64,000 nucleotides of DNA, taken from Rhizobium rhododendri. GTDB taxonomy: Bacteria > Pseudomonadota > Alphaproteobacteria > Rhizobiales > Rhizobiaceae. Location: positions 930,001 to 994,000 of the forward strand of contig NZ_CP117268.1 of the NCBI RefSeq assembly GCF_007000325.2, read 5' to 3'. The notes below the pieces were generated by a model. That model saw only the letters and a program-made list of their open reading frames with translations. It ran no database searches and had not been told where the DNA came from. Shown piece by piece: positions 44,847 through 54,144 of this stretch; the first letter of the stretch is position 1; every line of letters starts with the position of its first letter. Position numbers and translations under genes: made by a program.

Positions 44847-45772
44847 TGGCTCGCCTCCTCTTTGGGAACTGCAACAGTCTTTGTCGTGCCGCCGGGCCGA
44901 CGGTCGCTGCGACCGTAGTAAGCTTCGATATAGCTCTGGCCGATATTTAGCACCGATGTAATCAGGAGGTACCAGAGAACGGCGACCATCAGCATGGGTA
45001 CGATCTCGAAAGTCCGGTTGTAGATCGACTGTACCGAGTAGAGCAGGTCAGCCATGGCAATGACGCTGACCAGCGACGTGGCCTTGATCATGCTGATCAG
45101 CTGGTTGCCGGTCGGCGGTACGATCGAGCGCATGGCCTGCGGGATGACGATCCGCCGCAGGACGCGCGCCTTGGTCATTCCGAAAGCCTCGGCCGTTTCC
45201 GCTTGGCCGCGATCAACCGACAGGAGACCTCCGCGGATGATTTCCGCCATATAGGCTGCTTCGTTGAGCGCGAGGCCGACGATTGCCGCGGTTATCGGGG
45301 TGATGACCGAGTTGGTGTCCCAACTGATCAGCGACGGGCCGAAGGGGATTGCAATCGAAAGCTGTGGGAATAGCGTCGACATGTTGTACCAGAAGATCAA
45401 CTGCACCAGCAGCGGCGTGCCGCGGAAGAACCAGATGAACAGCGAGGCAAAACCGCTTGCCAGCCGGTCATCGGACATTCGCATGATGGCGATCAACAGG
45501 CCGAGCACGACGCCGATGACCATGGCGATCACAGTCAGCCCAAGGCTGACATAAAGGCCACTGATGACGGTTGGATCGAAGAAATACTGGGCGACCACGG
45601 GCCACCCAAAATTCTTATTGTTGGCGACGATCCAGGTGAAATCCGCAACAATGATCGCGATGACCGCCCAAAGGGCAAGGCGCCCTTTCCTTAACGGTGT
45701 GTAGGCCGTTGCGACATCGCGGAAGTCTGCACCGCCCGAAGGCGGTGCATGGGGTTCGATATTCGTGCTCAT
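44843..45772 (-). CDS. polar amino-acid ABC transporter permease
   Basis: From the ATG at 45772 the product has 309 residues with a polar N-terminal 45 residues, several membrane segments and the EAA loop [29 protein letters not shown] single permease gene is present, so the channel may be homodimeric or this subunit may be longer than usual to compensate. Its ATG overlaps the binding-protein stop (ATGA). Confidence 0.92.
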   Translation of the reverse strand: MSTNIEPHAPPSGGADFRDVATAYTPLRKGRLALWAVIAIIVADFTWIVANNKNFGWPVVAQYFFDPTVISGLYVSLGLTVIAMVIGVVLGLLIAIMRMSDDRLASGFASLFIWFFRGTPLLVQLIFWYNMSTLFPQLSIAIPFGPSLISWDTNSVITPITAAIVGLALNEAAYMAEIIRGGLLSVDRGQAETAEAFGMTKARVLRRIVIPQAMRSIVPPTGNQLISMIKATSLVSVIAMADLLYSVQSIYNRTFEIVPMLMVAVLWYLLITSVLNIGQSYIEAYYGRSDRRPGGTTKTVAVPKEEASH

Positions 45773-46662
45773 TTGGGAAGCTGTCCGCCGAGATTGATGC
45801 CAGGCGCCTTGATTATATTGTTCTCGAGGCCCCACTTCCTCATGATTGCGGCATAGGTGCCGTTGTCCATCAGCACCTTTATGGCATCCACCATGATCGG
45901 ACCGAGCGGCGACCCCTTCGGCACGACGGCGCCCTGGAAAATATCCTCAAAGCCGTTCTTCTGTCCAATGCCGGTCAGTTCGAGTTGGCCATTGGCCTGA
46001 CTCACGAAATAGGTGAGCGGTGCCTGCGAGGAGAAGAATGCATCGGCGCGCTTGGAGCGGACGGCTAAAATCGAGCTCGGCTGGTCGGTGTAGGACTGTA
46101 CCTGGACAGCGTTCTTTCCGTCGGTCTTGCACTTGTCAGACTGAGCCTTGATCACCCGCTCGGCAGATCCGCCTGCCATGACCGATATACGCTGCCCGCA
46201 GGCTGTATCCAGTGAGGTGATACCCTTTGGGTTACCCTTCTGAGCGGCGAACACAACGAATTCCTGCACCCAATCGACAAAGTCATTGGACGATTCACGA
46301 TCCTTGTAGTCGCCGACCGGCCCGAAGGCGAACTGGTAGCGGCCGGAATTCACGCCGGCTAGCAATGCCGGAAGACCACCAACGGTTTCGTGCTCGATCT
46401 TGACGCCGAGCACTTTGCCGAGTGCTTCAGTCAGATCGGCGCTGGCACCGGTCATCACGGTGCCGGTTACTATCTCGTAGGGAGGGAACGAACCGTTGTT
46501 GACCGAGATCATCTTTCCTGACGTCCTGATGGCATCAGGAAGTTTGGCATGCAGGTCCGCGTTGACCGATAGCTTAGGCAAAGCCGCGTCCTCAGCCATC
46601 GCGGCGCCCGAAATGATCATGCCTGCCAAGGCGAGGTAGGAGGTCATTGTTTTCAGCGACAT
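45769..46662 (-). CDS. amino-acid ABC transporter substrate-binding protein
   Basis: The 297-residue protein has a signal peptide ending in AMA. The family-3 solute-binding fold includes MISVNNGSFPPYEIVTGTVM, SADLTEALGKVLGVKIEHE and the C-terminal MRKWGLENN. It should bind an amino acid or N-acyl amino acid in the periplasm. It is preceded by the 4,5-dihydroxyphthalate-decarboxylase-like gene at a 39-bp distance. Confidence 0.92.
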   Translation of the reverse strand: MSLKTMTSYLALAGMIISGAAMAEDAALPKLSVNADLHAKLPDAIRTSGKMISVNNGSFPPYEIVTGTVMTGASADLTEALGKVLGVKIEHETVGGLPALLAGVNSGRYQFAFGPVGDYKDRESSNDFVDWVQEFVVFAAQKGNPKGITSLDTACGQRISVMAGGSAERVIKAQSDKCKTDGKNAVQVQSYTDQPSSILAVRSKRADAFFSSQAPLTYFVSQANGQLELTGIGQKNGFEDIFQGAVVPKGSPLGPIMVDAIKVLMDNGTYAAIMRKWGLENNIIKAPGINLGGQLPK

Positions 46663-46701
46663 GGTCGTTCCCCTTTTTGATGGCCGTTCTGGTGATCGAA
46701 G

Positions 46702-47682
46702 TTACACTGCGAGGGCAGTTCGGCTGCCATCGGTGTCGAATTTGAAGAGTTCGAGCGGTGAAAGCTGTCTCGGCAGGATGCCCTGCGCGTGGAGTTCGCC
46801 GGCGAAGTCGACAATCATCTTATGGTTTGCGGCAAGGCCGCTGGCGTCCCAACCTTCCGGCAGTTCAAGCGAGGACTTAAGCAGTTCGTCGAACATCCAG
46901 GGCGAGGTATCGGCATATTTGCGGCGCTTGCTCAACCAAACGCGCTGGGATTCGTCGATGACCTCACTCAGTTCGGAGATGATCCAAGGATTTTCTTCCA
47001 CGATCTCTGCCTTGATGCCGATGAGGTGCATGCCGGGCACATATCCCACCTCTTTGAAATATCGACGCTCGGCGCTTCGGAAATCGGAAAGAAGCTGGCG
47101 AAAGGGGGAGTCTTTGGCAAAAAAGCCATCAGGCATGAAAGGTGTGAAGATGGCGTCGAGCGTGCCCTCCATCAAGAGATCAATCATGGGTCGCTCGCCA
47201 GGAGCTGCCTCGATGCGACCTTCCCGTCCGAAGCCATCAAGACGATCTGTGATCGGGTGCGCCTCGGTGAGTCGCCCCGCGAACCACATCGCGTCTTGGA
47301 CATCGACACCTTCGCGGCGAAGAGCGGCACGCGTCCATGTGTTGCCCGAGTCACGCCAGCCGGTTACTCCGATACGCTTGCCGGCGAGTTGCGAAAACTC
47401 GGTAATTGGGCTGTTTTTTAGGGTGATAACGCAACGATGGCGGAAACCGCGCATGATGAAATTCGGAATGCCCACCACGCTCTTTTCACCGTCGAGGCAA
47501 AACTGCGCATAGCGGCTGAACGACATTTCAGCCGCGTCGCATGTATCGCTTTTGCCGACATGGGGGATGAGCGTGCCGACGCGCTCGACCTTGATATCGA
47601 GCTTCGACGACGAAACATCGCCAAGGATAAGGGGCGTCATATAGTCCCAGTCACGCAGGGCAAGTCGAAGAGTAATCGTCAT
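46702..47682 (-). CDS. 4,5-dihydroxyphthalate decarboxylase-like protein
   Basis: The 326-residue protein has the periplasmic-binding-type fold shared by the 4,5-dihydroxyphthalate decarboxylase group: DVSSSKLDIKVERVGTLIPHV, then DAAEMSFSRYAQFCLDG and LAGKRIGVTGWRDSGNTWTRAAL. No signal peptide is seen, in line with that enzyme group and against a transport protein. Opening the catabolic operon, it may decarboxylate or bind the released aromatic or acyl acid. The exact reaction is unknown. Confidence 0.75.
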   Translation of the reverse strand: MTITLRLALRDWDYMTPLILGDVSSSKLDIKVERVGTLIPHVGKSDTCDAAEMSFSRYAQFCLDGEKSVVGIPNFIMRGFRHRCVITLKNSPITEFSQLAGKRIGVTGWRDSGNTWTRAALRREGVDVQDAMWFAGRLTEAHPITDRLDGFGREGRIEAAPGERPMIDLLMEGTLDAIFTPFMPDGFFAKDSPFRQLLSDFRSAERRYFKEVGYVPGMHLIGIKAEIVEENPWIISELSEVIDESQRVWLSKRRKYADTSPWMFDELLKSSLELPEGWDASGLAANHKMIVDFAGELHAQGILPRQLSPLELFKFDTDGSRTALAV

Positions 47683-47718
47683 CGGTATCCACTCAGAATT
47701 ATTCTTGTAGGCCGATGA

Positions 47719-47770
47719 TTAAATGTTCAAATCAAGCTGATCAAATGTTATTACGTTATTGAACATTAAA
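47719..47770. promoter_or_regulatory. repeats in MocR/operon divergent promoter
   Basis: TTAAATGTTCAA (47719-47730) and TTGAACATTAAA (47759-47770) form a near-perfect inverted repeat. TCAAATGTTA (47741-47750) is a further half-site in direct orientation to the first. The three lie in the 100-bp gap between the operon and the MocR gene and are candidate MocR binding sites. Confidence 0.5.
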
Positions 47771-47782
47771 TATGATGGAAAA

Positions 47783-49111
47783 ATGAGCGAAATTCGGGAT
47801 GCAGTTTGGTTTGCTGAAAAAATAACCGATCGGACGATCCGGGGTATTGCGATCGAGACCAGCGCGCTCATCCGCGGCGGCGCGTTGCCCGTCGGCACCA
47901 AGCTGCCTGCCATCCGCGATCTCGCCTTTGCGCTCGGTATCAGCCCCGCGACGATCTCTGAAGCCTGGAGCGAGTTGCGACGCCAGAAAATTATCAGCGG
48001 CCGCGGACGCAACGGCACATGGGTGCGCGGCGATCGTTTCATCGCAAAGCCTGAACGGCTTGCAAGCTCCGGCAACTACGGCATGGACGTGCTGAACCTG
48101 ACGGCTGCGGTACCGGACATAGCCTTGCTTCCAAAGCTCACCGAAGCGATGGTCTATGGGGCATCCGCAGAGAATCTGAACAGTTATGAACGCAGCCGTA
48201 TCTTGCCGGAACTGGAAGCCGCCGTCCGGGAGACCTGGCCCTACCAGCCCGAGGCTTTTCTCGCAACCAACGGCGGCTATAACGCCGTTTATACGATGAT
48301 GAACGCTTTGGTCATGCCAGGCGCCGCCGTAGCGATCGAGAATCCAACCGCCATGCGACTTTTAGACATTCTGGAAGATCGTGGTGCCCGCATTGTTCCC
48401 GTCGAATGCGATCGCCACGGCCCCCTGCCCGCCTCCCTTGAGGCAGCTATGAAGTACCGCCCCGTAGCCTTCGTCTTCCAGCCGCGCGTGCACTCAGTCA
48501 CCGGCCAAAGCGTCAGCGCCGAGCGAATGAGCAGCCTAGCCGAAATCCTTCGACACACCGATACGCTGATCGTCGAAGACGATGGTGTTGCCGACATTGC
48601 CGACCAGCCTCGGCAGTCGCTTGGGCATCTCTTTCCTGAGCGGGTCATCCACATCCTCTCTTTTTCAAAGACGCACGGACCGGACTTGCGTCTTGCCGTA
48701 CTTTCGAGTTCACAGGCGATCGTCGAACAGATCCAGTCCTACCGCAGTTTTAGCGCCGGCTGGACGAGTCGCATTCTGCAGGCCGCCGGCGCTTGGCTGA
48801 TTCGCGATCCGGCAACACAAGAAACTCTGCAGCGCGCCAAGGCGATTTATGCACAGCGGCGTGGTGACCTCGTCCAGGCGCTGCAGGATCGGAACATAGA
48901 TGCAGCACACGGCGGCGGCCTCTGCGCGTGGGTTCCTGTTTCATCTGAAGCTTTCGCGATGGTCACTCTTGCGGCACGCGGGATCGCCGTCTATCCCGGA
49001 GCCAAGTTTTCGCTGTTGCCGGGCAACTACCTGCGGGTTGCGACCGCGACGCTCTCCGATCGCTGCATAGAGGTCGCAGATGCGATCGCCCTCGGAGTGT
49101 CTCATGATTAA
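47783..49111 (+). CDS. MocR-type regulator (GntR helix-turn-helix plus aminotransferase domain)
   Basis: From the ATG at 47783 the protein has 442 residues. The GntR winged helix is at about 15-75 (GGALPVGTKLPAIRDLAFALGISPATISEAWSELRRQ). An aminotransferase class I domain begins near 100, with the PLP-lysine region HILSFSKTHGPDLRL near 300. MocR proteins sense a PLP adduct and control adjacent catabolic operons. It is divergent from the importer/amidohydrolase operon, which it most likely regulates. The alternative TTG at 47759 would overlap the repeat. Confidence 0.88.
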   Translation: MSEIRDAVWFAEKITDRTIRGIAIETSALIRGGALPVGTKLPAIRDLAFALGISPATISEAWSELRRQKIISGRGRNGTWVRGDRFIAKPERLASSGNYGMDVLNLTAAVPDIALLPKLTEAMVYGASAENLNSYERSRILPELEAAVRETWPYQPEAFLATNGGYNAVYTMMNALVMPGAAVAIENPTAMRLLDILEDRGARIVPVECDRHGPLPASLEAAMKYRPVAFVFQPRVHSVTGQSVSAERMSSLAEILRHTDTLIVEDDGVADIADQPRQSLGHLFPERVIHILSFSKTHGPDLRLAVLSSSQAIVEQIQSYRSFSAGWTSRILQAAGAWLIRDPATQETLQRAKAIYAQRRGDLVQALQDRNIDAAHGGGLCAWVPVSSEAFAMVTLAARGIAVYPGAKFSLLPGNYLRVATATLSDRCIEVADAIALGVSHD

Positions 49112-49309
49112 GCCTGAACTGAGCTCCAAGCTATGGCGCCTCGTCGATTCCTGGTCACCCCGATGACATCTGTCATCCATTGGACGAAGCGCGTCGAAAC
49201 CACGCCTCATGACGCGGCATCCGCGGTCTTTTTATCGATGTCACAGACTTCTACCGACCTTTAATAATGCAGAATCTTGGGATTTCCAAAATCCGGCGAG
49301 CCTGTATCG

Positions 49310-49899
49310 ATGGCGAAACAGGGGTTTGCGATGGGTTCGGCGATTTCTTTGCGGTCAGACGATGACGGGGATGGGTTGCGGCGTCTGGCTCGGCAGAGGC
49401 GAGATACCGATCGTGCTCGGCGGCTCTCGCACAAATGCTGCTTGGATCGGCAGTGTGACAGTTCAGATCGTGCGCAACTGGCTGGTACGCTCAACGCACG
49501 CGGTCCCGACGGGCTGATTAACGAAACGGCTCCGGGCAAGCCGTCACTGCTGAATGAAGACCAGCGCACAGCCCTTGCACAAAGCATTGAGCGCGGCCCC
49601 ACGCCATATCTGGATGGGCTTGTGCGGTGGCGTCTTAGTGATCTGGCTCAGTGGATTTGGGACGCGTTTCGGGTCTCTATGCGTTAGGAGACCCTGGGTC
49701 GCCAACTGCGTTTGAGGGACTGCCGCGAGCTCTCGGCTCGCCTAAGGCATCATGCGCAGCATGCTGAGCGGCTGAGGCATTTACAAAACGTTCCCCGCCG
49801 CGGTGGCGGAAAATGCCGCCTCTCCCGCCGAGGTCAAAGTGATCGAAATCAGGGTAGAAGCAGGATACATGTAAGACCGGTCAAGAAGAACCTTGGGCT
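49310..49899 (+). pseudogene. IS630-family transposase, decayed
   Basis: The frame starting MAKQGFAMGSAISLRSDDDGD and later LAGTLNARGPDGLINETAPGKPSLLNEDQRTAL matches the N-terminal helix-turn-helix part of IS630-type transposases. It stops at 49685-49687 after WIWDAFRVSM. Downstream, out-of-frame pieces (ARLRHHAQ, AEVKVIEI) show the rest of the catalytic domain decayed. No terminal repeats were found. Confidence 0.75.
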
Positions 49900-49906
49900 G
49901 CTGGTT

Positions 49907-50393
49907 TCATCGCCTGAGATCCTCGACTCTCAATTCTGCCCACACCCATGAGAAATAATAAGTGCCCATGGGGTCGTCTGCGCCGATGCTGGCGGATTGA
50001 GTTTCCAGATATTTGAGCCACTCGGCGACCTTTTCGCGCTCGACCTTGGTACCGGCGGGGGCACGCGGGGACTTGCTGCCGAGCATGCAAACGGGCTCGT
50101 CGAGGATGGCATGGTACTGCTTGTCGAGCTTGTCATGCACGAGTGGCGGCGACTTCCAATGGGATGTCGTCAGCTGTCGTTTTCCAACCCGCGTAGGCTT
50201 GTTTAGCCTGTTCGATGGTCTGAATGCTGGTGAGCGGCGTGTGCACCATTTTGCCGAGAACGTTCTGCAGGAGCTCGATGCCTCTCCGCGCCCTTTGGGC
50301 GGAATTGACCATGAGAACCAGGAACCGCCCCTTGATTTCCAGACTGCCGAGGACCGGCGTACCGTCCTCCATGGTCATCGGTGAAGGCCGCAA
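49907..50393 (-). pseudogene. remnant of plasmid-type hypothetical protein, frameshifted
   Basis: Two minus-strand frames overlapping by 8 bp read FLVLMVNSAQRARRGIELLQNVL...TIEQAKQAYAGW and then MHDKLDKQYHAILDEPVCMLGSKSPR, with AGTKVEREKVAEWLKYLETQ after it. The pattern LDEP...LG.KSPR..AGTK..R..V..WL is reminiscent of toxin-binding segments of Xre/MbcA/ParS-like or SEC-C-type proteins. The frames look like one broken gene. This call is tentative. Confidence 0.4.
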
Positions 50394-50399
50394 GCGTTT

Positions 50400-50868
50400 C
50401 GATTTCTCTGACCAACCGCGCAGGAGTTTCGGCCGGCCAAGATGTTTTTGCGCGGGCGGCGGCGGGTTTCATTCCGGCTGTGACCCACTCGCTGAACAGG
50501 GATGGCTCCCAGTTCGGCCATGGCGCCAATGATGGTGGACATGGCCCGGCCAATCGGGCTGGCGGTATCGATCTGATCCTGGACGCTGATGAAAGCGGAT
50601 GCAGCGATGGTCGAACTCTTCGAGAGCGGTAGGGAGATGGCGCGTGGAGCGTGCGAAGCGGTCAAACTTCCAGACCAGCACACAATCGAGTTCGCGGTTG
50701 CGGGCGCTGGTCATCAGGGCGTTGAGCCTCCGGCGGCCTTCCTTGCGTCCCGAGACGGCGATGTCGCAATAGTCTCCGACTATATCGAGACCGGCGCGCT
50801 CGGCATAAGCTCGCAGTCCGTCACATTCAGGTCCGGTTTCTGGTCGGGCTTGGAAACGCGCAGATAGA
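50400..50868 (-). pseudogene. serine resolvase of a Tn3-type element, decayed
   Basis: Successive minus-strand frames give LYLRVSKPDQKPDL, then DGLRAYAERAGLDIVGDYCDIAVSGR and LNALMTSARNRELDCVLVWKFDRFARS. After another shift they give SVQDQIDTASPIGRAMSTIIGAMAELG. This order is that of the resolvase/invertase catalytic domain, including the motif WKFDRFAR. At least two frameshifts disrupt it. It is divergent from the transposase remnant, as in Tn3-family transposons. Confidence 0.8.
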
Positions 50869-51016
50869 GCTCCGAATGGTTTTGCTGCGGTGTGGATGCC
50901 GGCTTAAGCCGTCCTTTAACGTATTCCTTTCCGGACGGCGGAACGCTATGCCCCGCAGCCTTGATTTAGGCAGTTTCCACGACCCCTTCGGCATACCCTT
51001 TTCCGGACACCTTTAT

Positions 51017-51757
51017 GACAGCGATCGACCGCACTGCCTACCCTCGCTCCGACGAGCGTCTCACCCGATAGGAGCTGGAACGCCGATACGGTCTGAGCGA
51101 AGTCGAACTCGTCTTTATCCGCGGCAAAGCGCGGGGTGCTTCCGGCCGCCTGACGCTGGCGGGTTTGCTGAAGCGCGCCAGGATCTCCAGACCGCCCGCT
51201 ATGCCATTGGCATCGCCAGCGCCGACACCCTGCGCTGGCTCAATGCCCAGCATATCGATGTAATCAAGCTCGAGGCTCCAATGACCTACCTGATCAATGT
51301 CTATGACCGTTTCGAGCTGCCGAAACTGTGGGACGCCGGTCAGGCGGTGATCGCAGATAGCACTCACATTTTATTGCGCAAAAACAATCTGCTGGTCTGG
51401 CAGCACATACGCTATGGCGCCCACGGTGGCATTGCCTACCACTATATCTCCGACAATTACATTGCGCTGTTCATGACCTTCATTCCATACGGCGTCTGGG
51501 AGGCCATCCATCTCCTCGATGGCCTCCTGAAAAACCGCTCCACCGTCCAGCCGGACTCCCTGCATCCCGACACGCAGTGTCAGAGCGAACCCGTCTTCTG
51601 GCTGGCGCGCATACTCGTGATCAAGCTGATGCCGCGCATGCGCAAAAGGGTAGACGTGACCTTCTATCGTCCCGATAAATCGGTCTCCTACCAGTACATT
51701 GATGCGCTCTTCCGCCGCGAGATCGACTGGCAGCTGATTTCTTTGCTACCCCTGCAT
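51017..51757 (+). pseudogene. Tn3-family transposase, internally deleted
   Basis: The N-terminus MTAIDRTAYPRSDERL is followed by an in-frame TAG, then ELERRYGLSEVELVFIRGKARGASGRLTLAGLL. A large deletion joins it to the C-terminal catalytic part: VIADSTHILLRKNNLLVWQHIRYGAHGGIAYHYISDNYIALF, ending LKNRSTVQPDSLHPDTQ and DVTFYRPDKSVSYQYIDALFRREIDW. The homology ends about 20 bp from the stop of the SDR gene, so the element's right part was lost there. Confidence 0.85.
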
Positions 51758-52780
51758 TTACGGTTGGCCACTGCCGCCGGCTGCCCCGTACACCTGACCA
51801 GTCGCATAGCTCGCATCGGCAGCGGCGAGTTGGACGTAAATTGACGCCAATTCGGCAGGCTGGCCAGGCCGGCCAAGCGGGGTGTTGCCGCCGAAGGACA
51901 TGAGTTTGACTTGCGTGGCACCTCCACTTACCTGCAACGGTGTCCAGATCGGTCCAGGGGCGACGCCATTGACACGGATGCCTTTCGGGCCGAGCTGTTT
52001 TGCCATCGACTTGGTGAAGGACATCATCGCAGCCTTCGTCATCGCGTAATCGACCAGGTCTTCGGATGGGTCGTAAGCCTGTTCCGACGTTGTCTGAATA
52101 ATAGCCGATCCTTCTGGCAGATGCGGAAGCGCCGCCTTTGTCAGCCAAAACATCGCATAGAGATTGGTCTTCATCGTTGCATCAAAATCTTCGCTGGAGA
52201 GATCGAGAAGCGACGGGCGCTGTTGTTGTCGACTGGCGTTGTTGACGAGGATATTGAGCCCACCAAGCTGGCGCACTGCCTCCTCGACAATCTTGCCACA
52301 ACGCGCTTCGTCCCGGATGTCGCCGGGTAGCGCCACTGCTACTCTACCCTCTCGTTTAATGAGCTCTATGACTTGACGGGCATCAGGCTCCTCATCGGGC
52401 AGATAGCTGATTGCAACGTCTGCACCTTCACGCGCGAACGCTATGGCTGCCGCGCGCCCCATGCCGGAATCTCCCCCGGTGATCAGGGCCTTGCGGCCGG
52501 CAAGACGTCCCGATCCCTTGTAGCTAGTCTCGCCATGATCTGGCTTGGGATCCATCTTGCTAGCGAGGCCAGGCCAAGGCTGCGTCTGCGATTTGAACGG
52601 TGGCTTTGGATAGAGCTCTGTCGGGTTGCTGATTTTCACCTCAGTCGGATTTGCGGTAGATGGTTGCGCCGCGTTTGTTTGGCGTGATGCCAAAGCCACA
52701 GTGGCTACGACTGCAGTAGCACCGCCTACGACGGCCCGGCGGGATAATTTTGGTGGCGACGTCTCGTCATGCTTGGTCAT
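51758..52780 (-). CDS. SDR-family oxidoreductase with Tat-type signal
   Basis: From the ATG at 52780 the product has 340 residues. The N-terminus PKLSRRAVVGGATAVVATVALA is a twin-arginine-type export signal, unusual for this family. The SDR domain has the cofactor motif ALITGGDSGMGRAAAIAFARE, NILVNNAS, and the catalytic Tyr-x3-Lys in VDYAMTKAAM. It ends with the NNAS/YATGQVYGAAGG pattern of YghA-type SDRs that reduce aldehydes or ketones. The 3' end abuts the transposon remnant and appears complete. Confidence 0.88.
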   Translation of the reverse strand: MTKHDETSPPKLSRRAVVGGATAVVATVALASRQTNAAQPSTANPTEVKISNPTELYPKPPFKSQTQPWPGLASKMDPKPDHGETSYKGSGRLAGRKALITGGDSGMGRAAAIAFAREGADVAISYLPDEEPDARQVIELIKREGRVAVALPGDIRDEARCGKIVEEAVRQLGGLNILVNNASRQQQRPSLLDLSSEDFDATMKTNLYAMFWLTKAALPHLPEGSAIIQTTSEQAYDPSEDLVDYAMTKAAMMSFTKSMAKQLGPKGIRVNGVAPGPIWTPLQVSGGATQVKLMSFGGNTPLGRPGQPAELASIYVQLAAADASYATGQVYGAAGGSGQP

Positions 52781-53133
52781 TGCATATTCCTTTTTTGAGT
52801 CACCGGACAACCAGTTATGAGCCGTTCCGTTCCAGGGCTCCGTCATCAGGCATTTAATCGGGCAATAGTTGGGAAATAGCAGGGATACCAAAACCCCGAG
52901 TGGTCATTTACGGGTGCGGGCGCTCGATCTTAAAGGGTGGGCAGCTCTGGAGCTTGGCTTAAGATGGTGCTGTATTCGATCACCGCCGGCGACATCCAAG
53001 CCAAGAAGCGGCCGTCTTCATGCCGGCGCACGTAGCGGGTTCGGCGCAAAGCTTTGGCCGTCCGGACCGAGGCCAGAAGGTCTGACGGCGCTAGCTCTTG
53101 AGCACCAGTGCAATAAACATAAGGTCGGGATCT

Positions 53134-54048
53134 TCATAGTAAAAGCCGCTTAGCACCAGCGACTTCCGCCCTGACCTCGTTCGACACTAAGTCCACAAAA
53201 GCACGGACCTTCGGCACACGAAAACGGCTTGCTGGCCATAACATCGTCAGGACCCCGTTACGGTCGACCTCATTTTCAAGAATGCAGCGTAGCCGTCCGT
53301 TTGCCAGCCCTTCTCGCACGAGGAATTCCGGAAAACATCCGATACCCCCGCCGCGCTGAGCTAGATCGAGGAGCGGGTCGATGACGCTTGCGCTCAGACT
53401 AACCGGCACCTGCTGTCCCGGCGCAGATTTCAACGGCCACGGGGCTATACGTCCGGACGAAAATTTCTGGCGTAGGCAGACATGGTCAAAAAGCTCCCCT
53501 GGCGCTCTCGGCTCTCCGTGCTTCTCCAGGTAACTGGGTGCTGCCACAAGGAGCCAGGTAAAGCTACCGAGGGTTTTGTGAAGCAGCCGGGAGTCTCCGG
53601 TGTGCCCGGTCCGGATCACAACGTCGAAACCTTCCTCGACAACGTCGACGATGCGATCGCTGTAGTCCAGATCGAGTTCGACCTGTGGGTACTCGGCGAC
53701 AAACGCCGCGAGCGCCCTGGTAAAGAGCGAGCCGGTCAAAGGAAGGCTGACGCGCAACTTGCCACGTGGGCTTCCCGCCGCTTCCGCTAACTCTGCTTCT
53801 CCGGCGTGAAGTTCTTCCAGCATTCTGCGGGCGCGGACCAGGAAGATGGCGCCCGACTCGGTCAGCGAGATGGTGCGGGTCGTTCGATGGAACAGCGTCG
53901 TCGCCAATTGTCCCTCCAGCCGCGCAATGGCCTTGCCGATTGCCGAGGAGGAAAGTCCGAGCTCCTGGGCCGCCAGTTTGAAACTTCGGGTGTCGGCTGC
54001 GGCTACGAACGCTCGGAGCGAGGCAAGACTATCGACGGGCTCTGCCAT
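53134..54048 (-). CDS. LysR-family regulator of the alkene reductase
   Basis: The 304-residue protein has a LysR winged helix (LASLRAFVAAADTRSFKLAAQELGLSSSAIGKAIARLE) and a standard effector domain. It is divergent from the alkene-reductase gene at 54145, with only 96 bp between starts, so it probably activates or represses it in response to an electrophile. The C-terminus has no anomaly. Confidence 0.9.
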   Translation of the reverse strand: MAEPVDSLASLRAFVAAADTRSFKLAAQELGLSSSAIGKAIARLEGQLATTLFHRTTRTISLTESGAIFLVRARRMLEELHAGEAELAEAAGSPRGKLRVSLPLTGSLFTRALAAFVAEYPQVELDLDYSDRIVDVVEEGFDVVIRTGHTGDSRLLHKTLGSFTWLLVAAPSYLEKHGEPRAPGELFDHVCLRQKFSSGRIAPWPLKSAPGQQVPVSLSASVIDPLLDLAQRGGGIGCFPEFLVREGLANGRLRCILENEVDRNGVLTMLWPASRFRVPKVRAFVDLVSNEVRAEVAGAKRLLL

Positions 54049-54144
54049 AAACCACCTTTCTTCCGCAATGATCGGAACTGTAGCCTATAAATATTTTGCG
54101 CGACAGGCGTTATAAAGATGGTCAGTTCGAAACGAGGACACCGC

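Noticed and set aside
50881..51016. Possible res site between resolvase and transposase remnants
   Set aside because: Two similar TTCCGGA-containing segments are visible, but three subsites with proper spacing could not be defined.
52892..53133. Gap between the SDR and LysR genes
   Set aside because: Some frames are open, but none has a start signal or recognisable motif.
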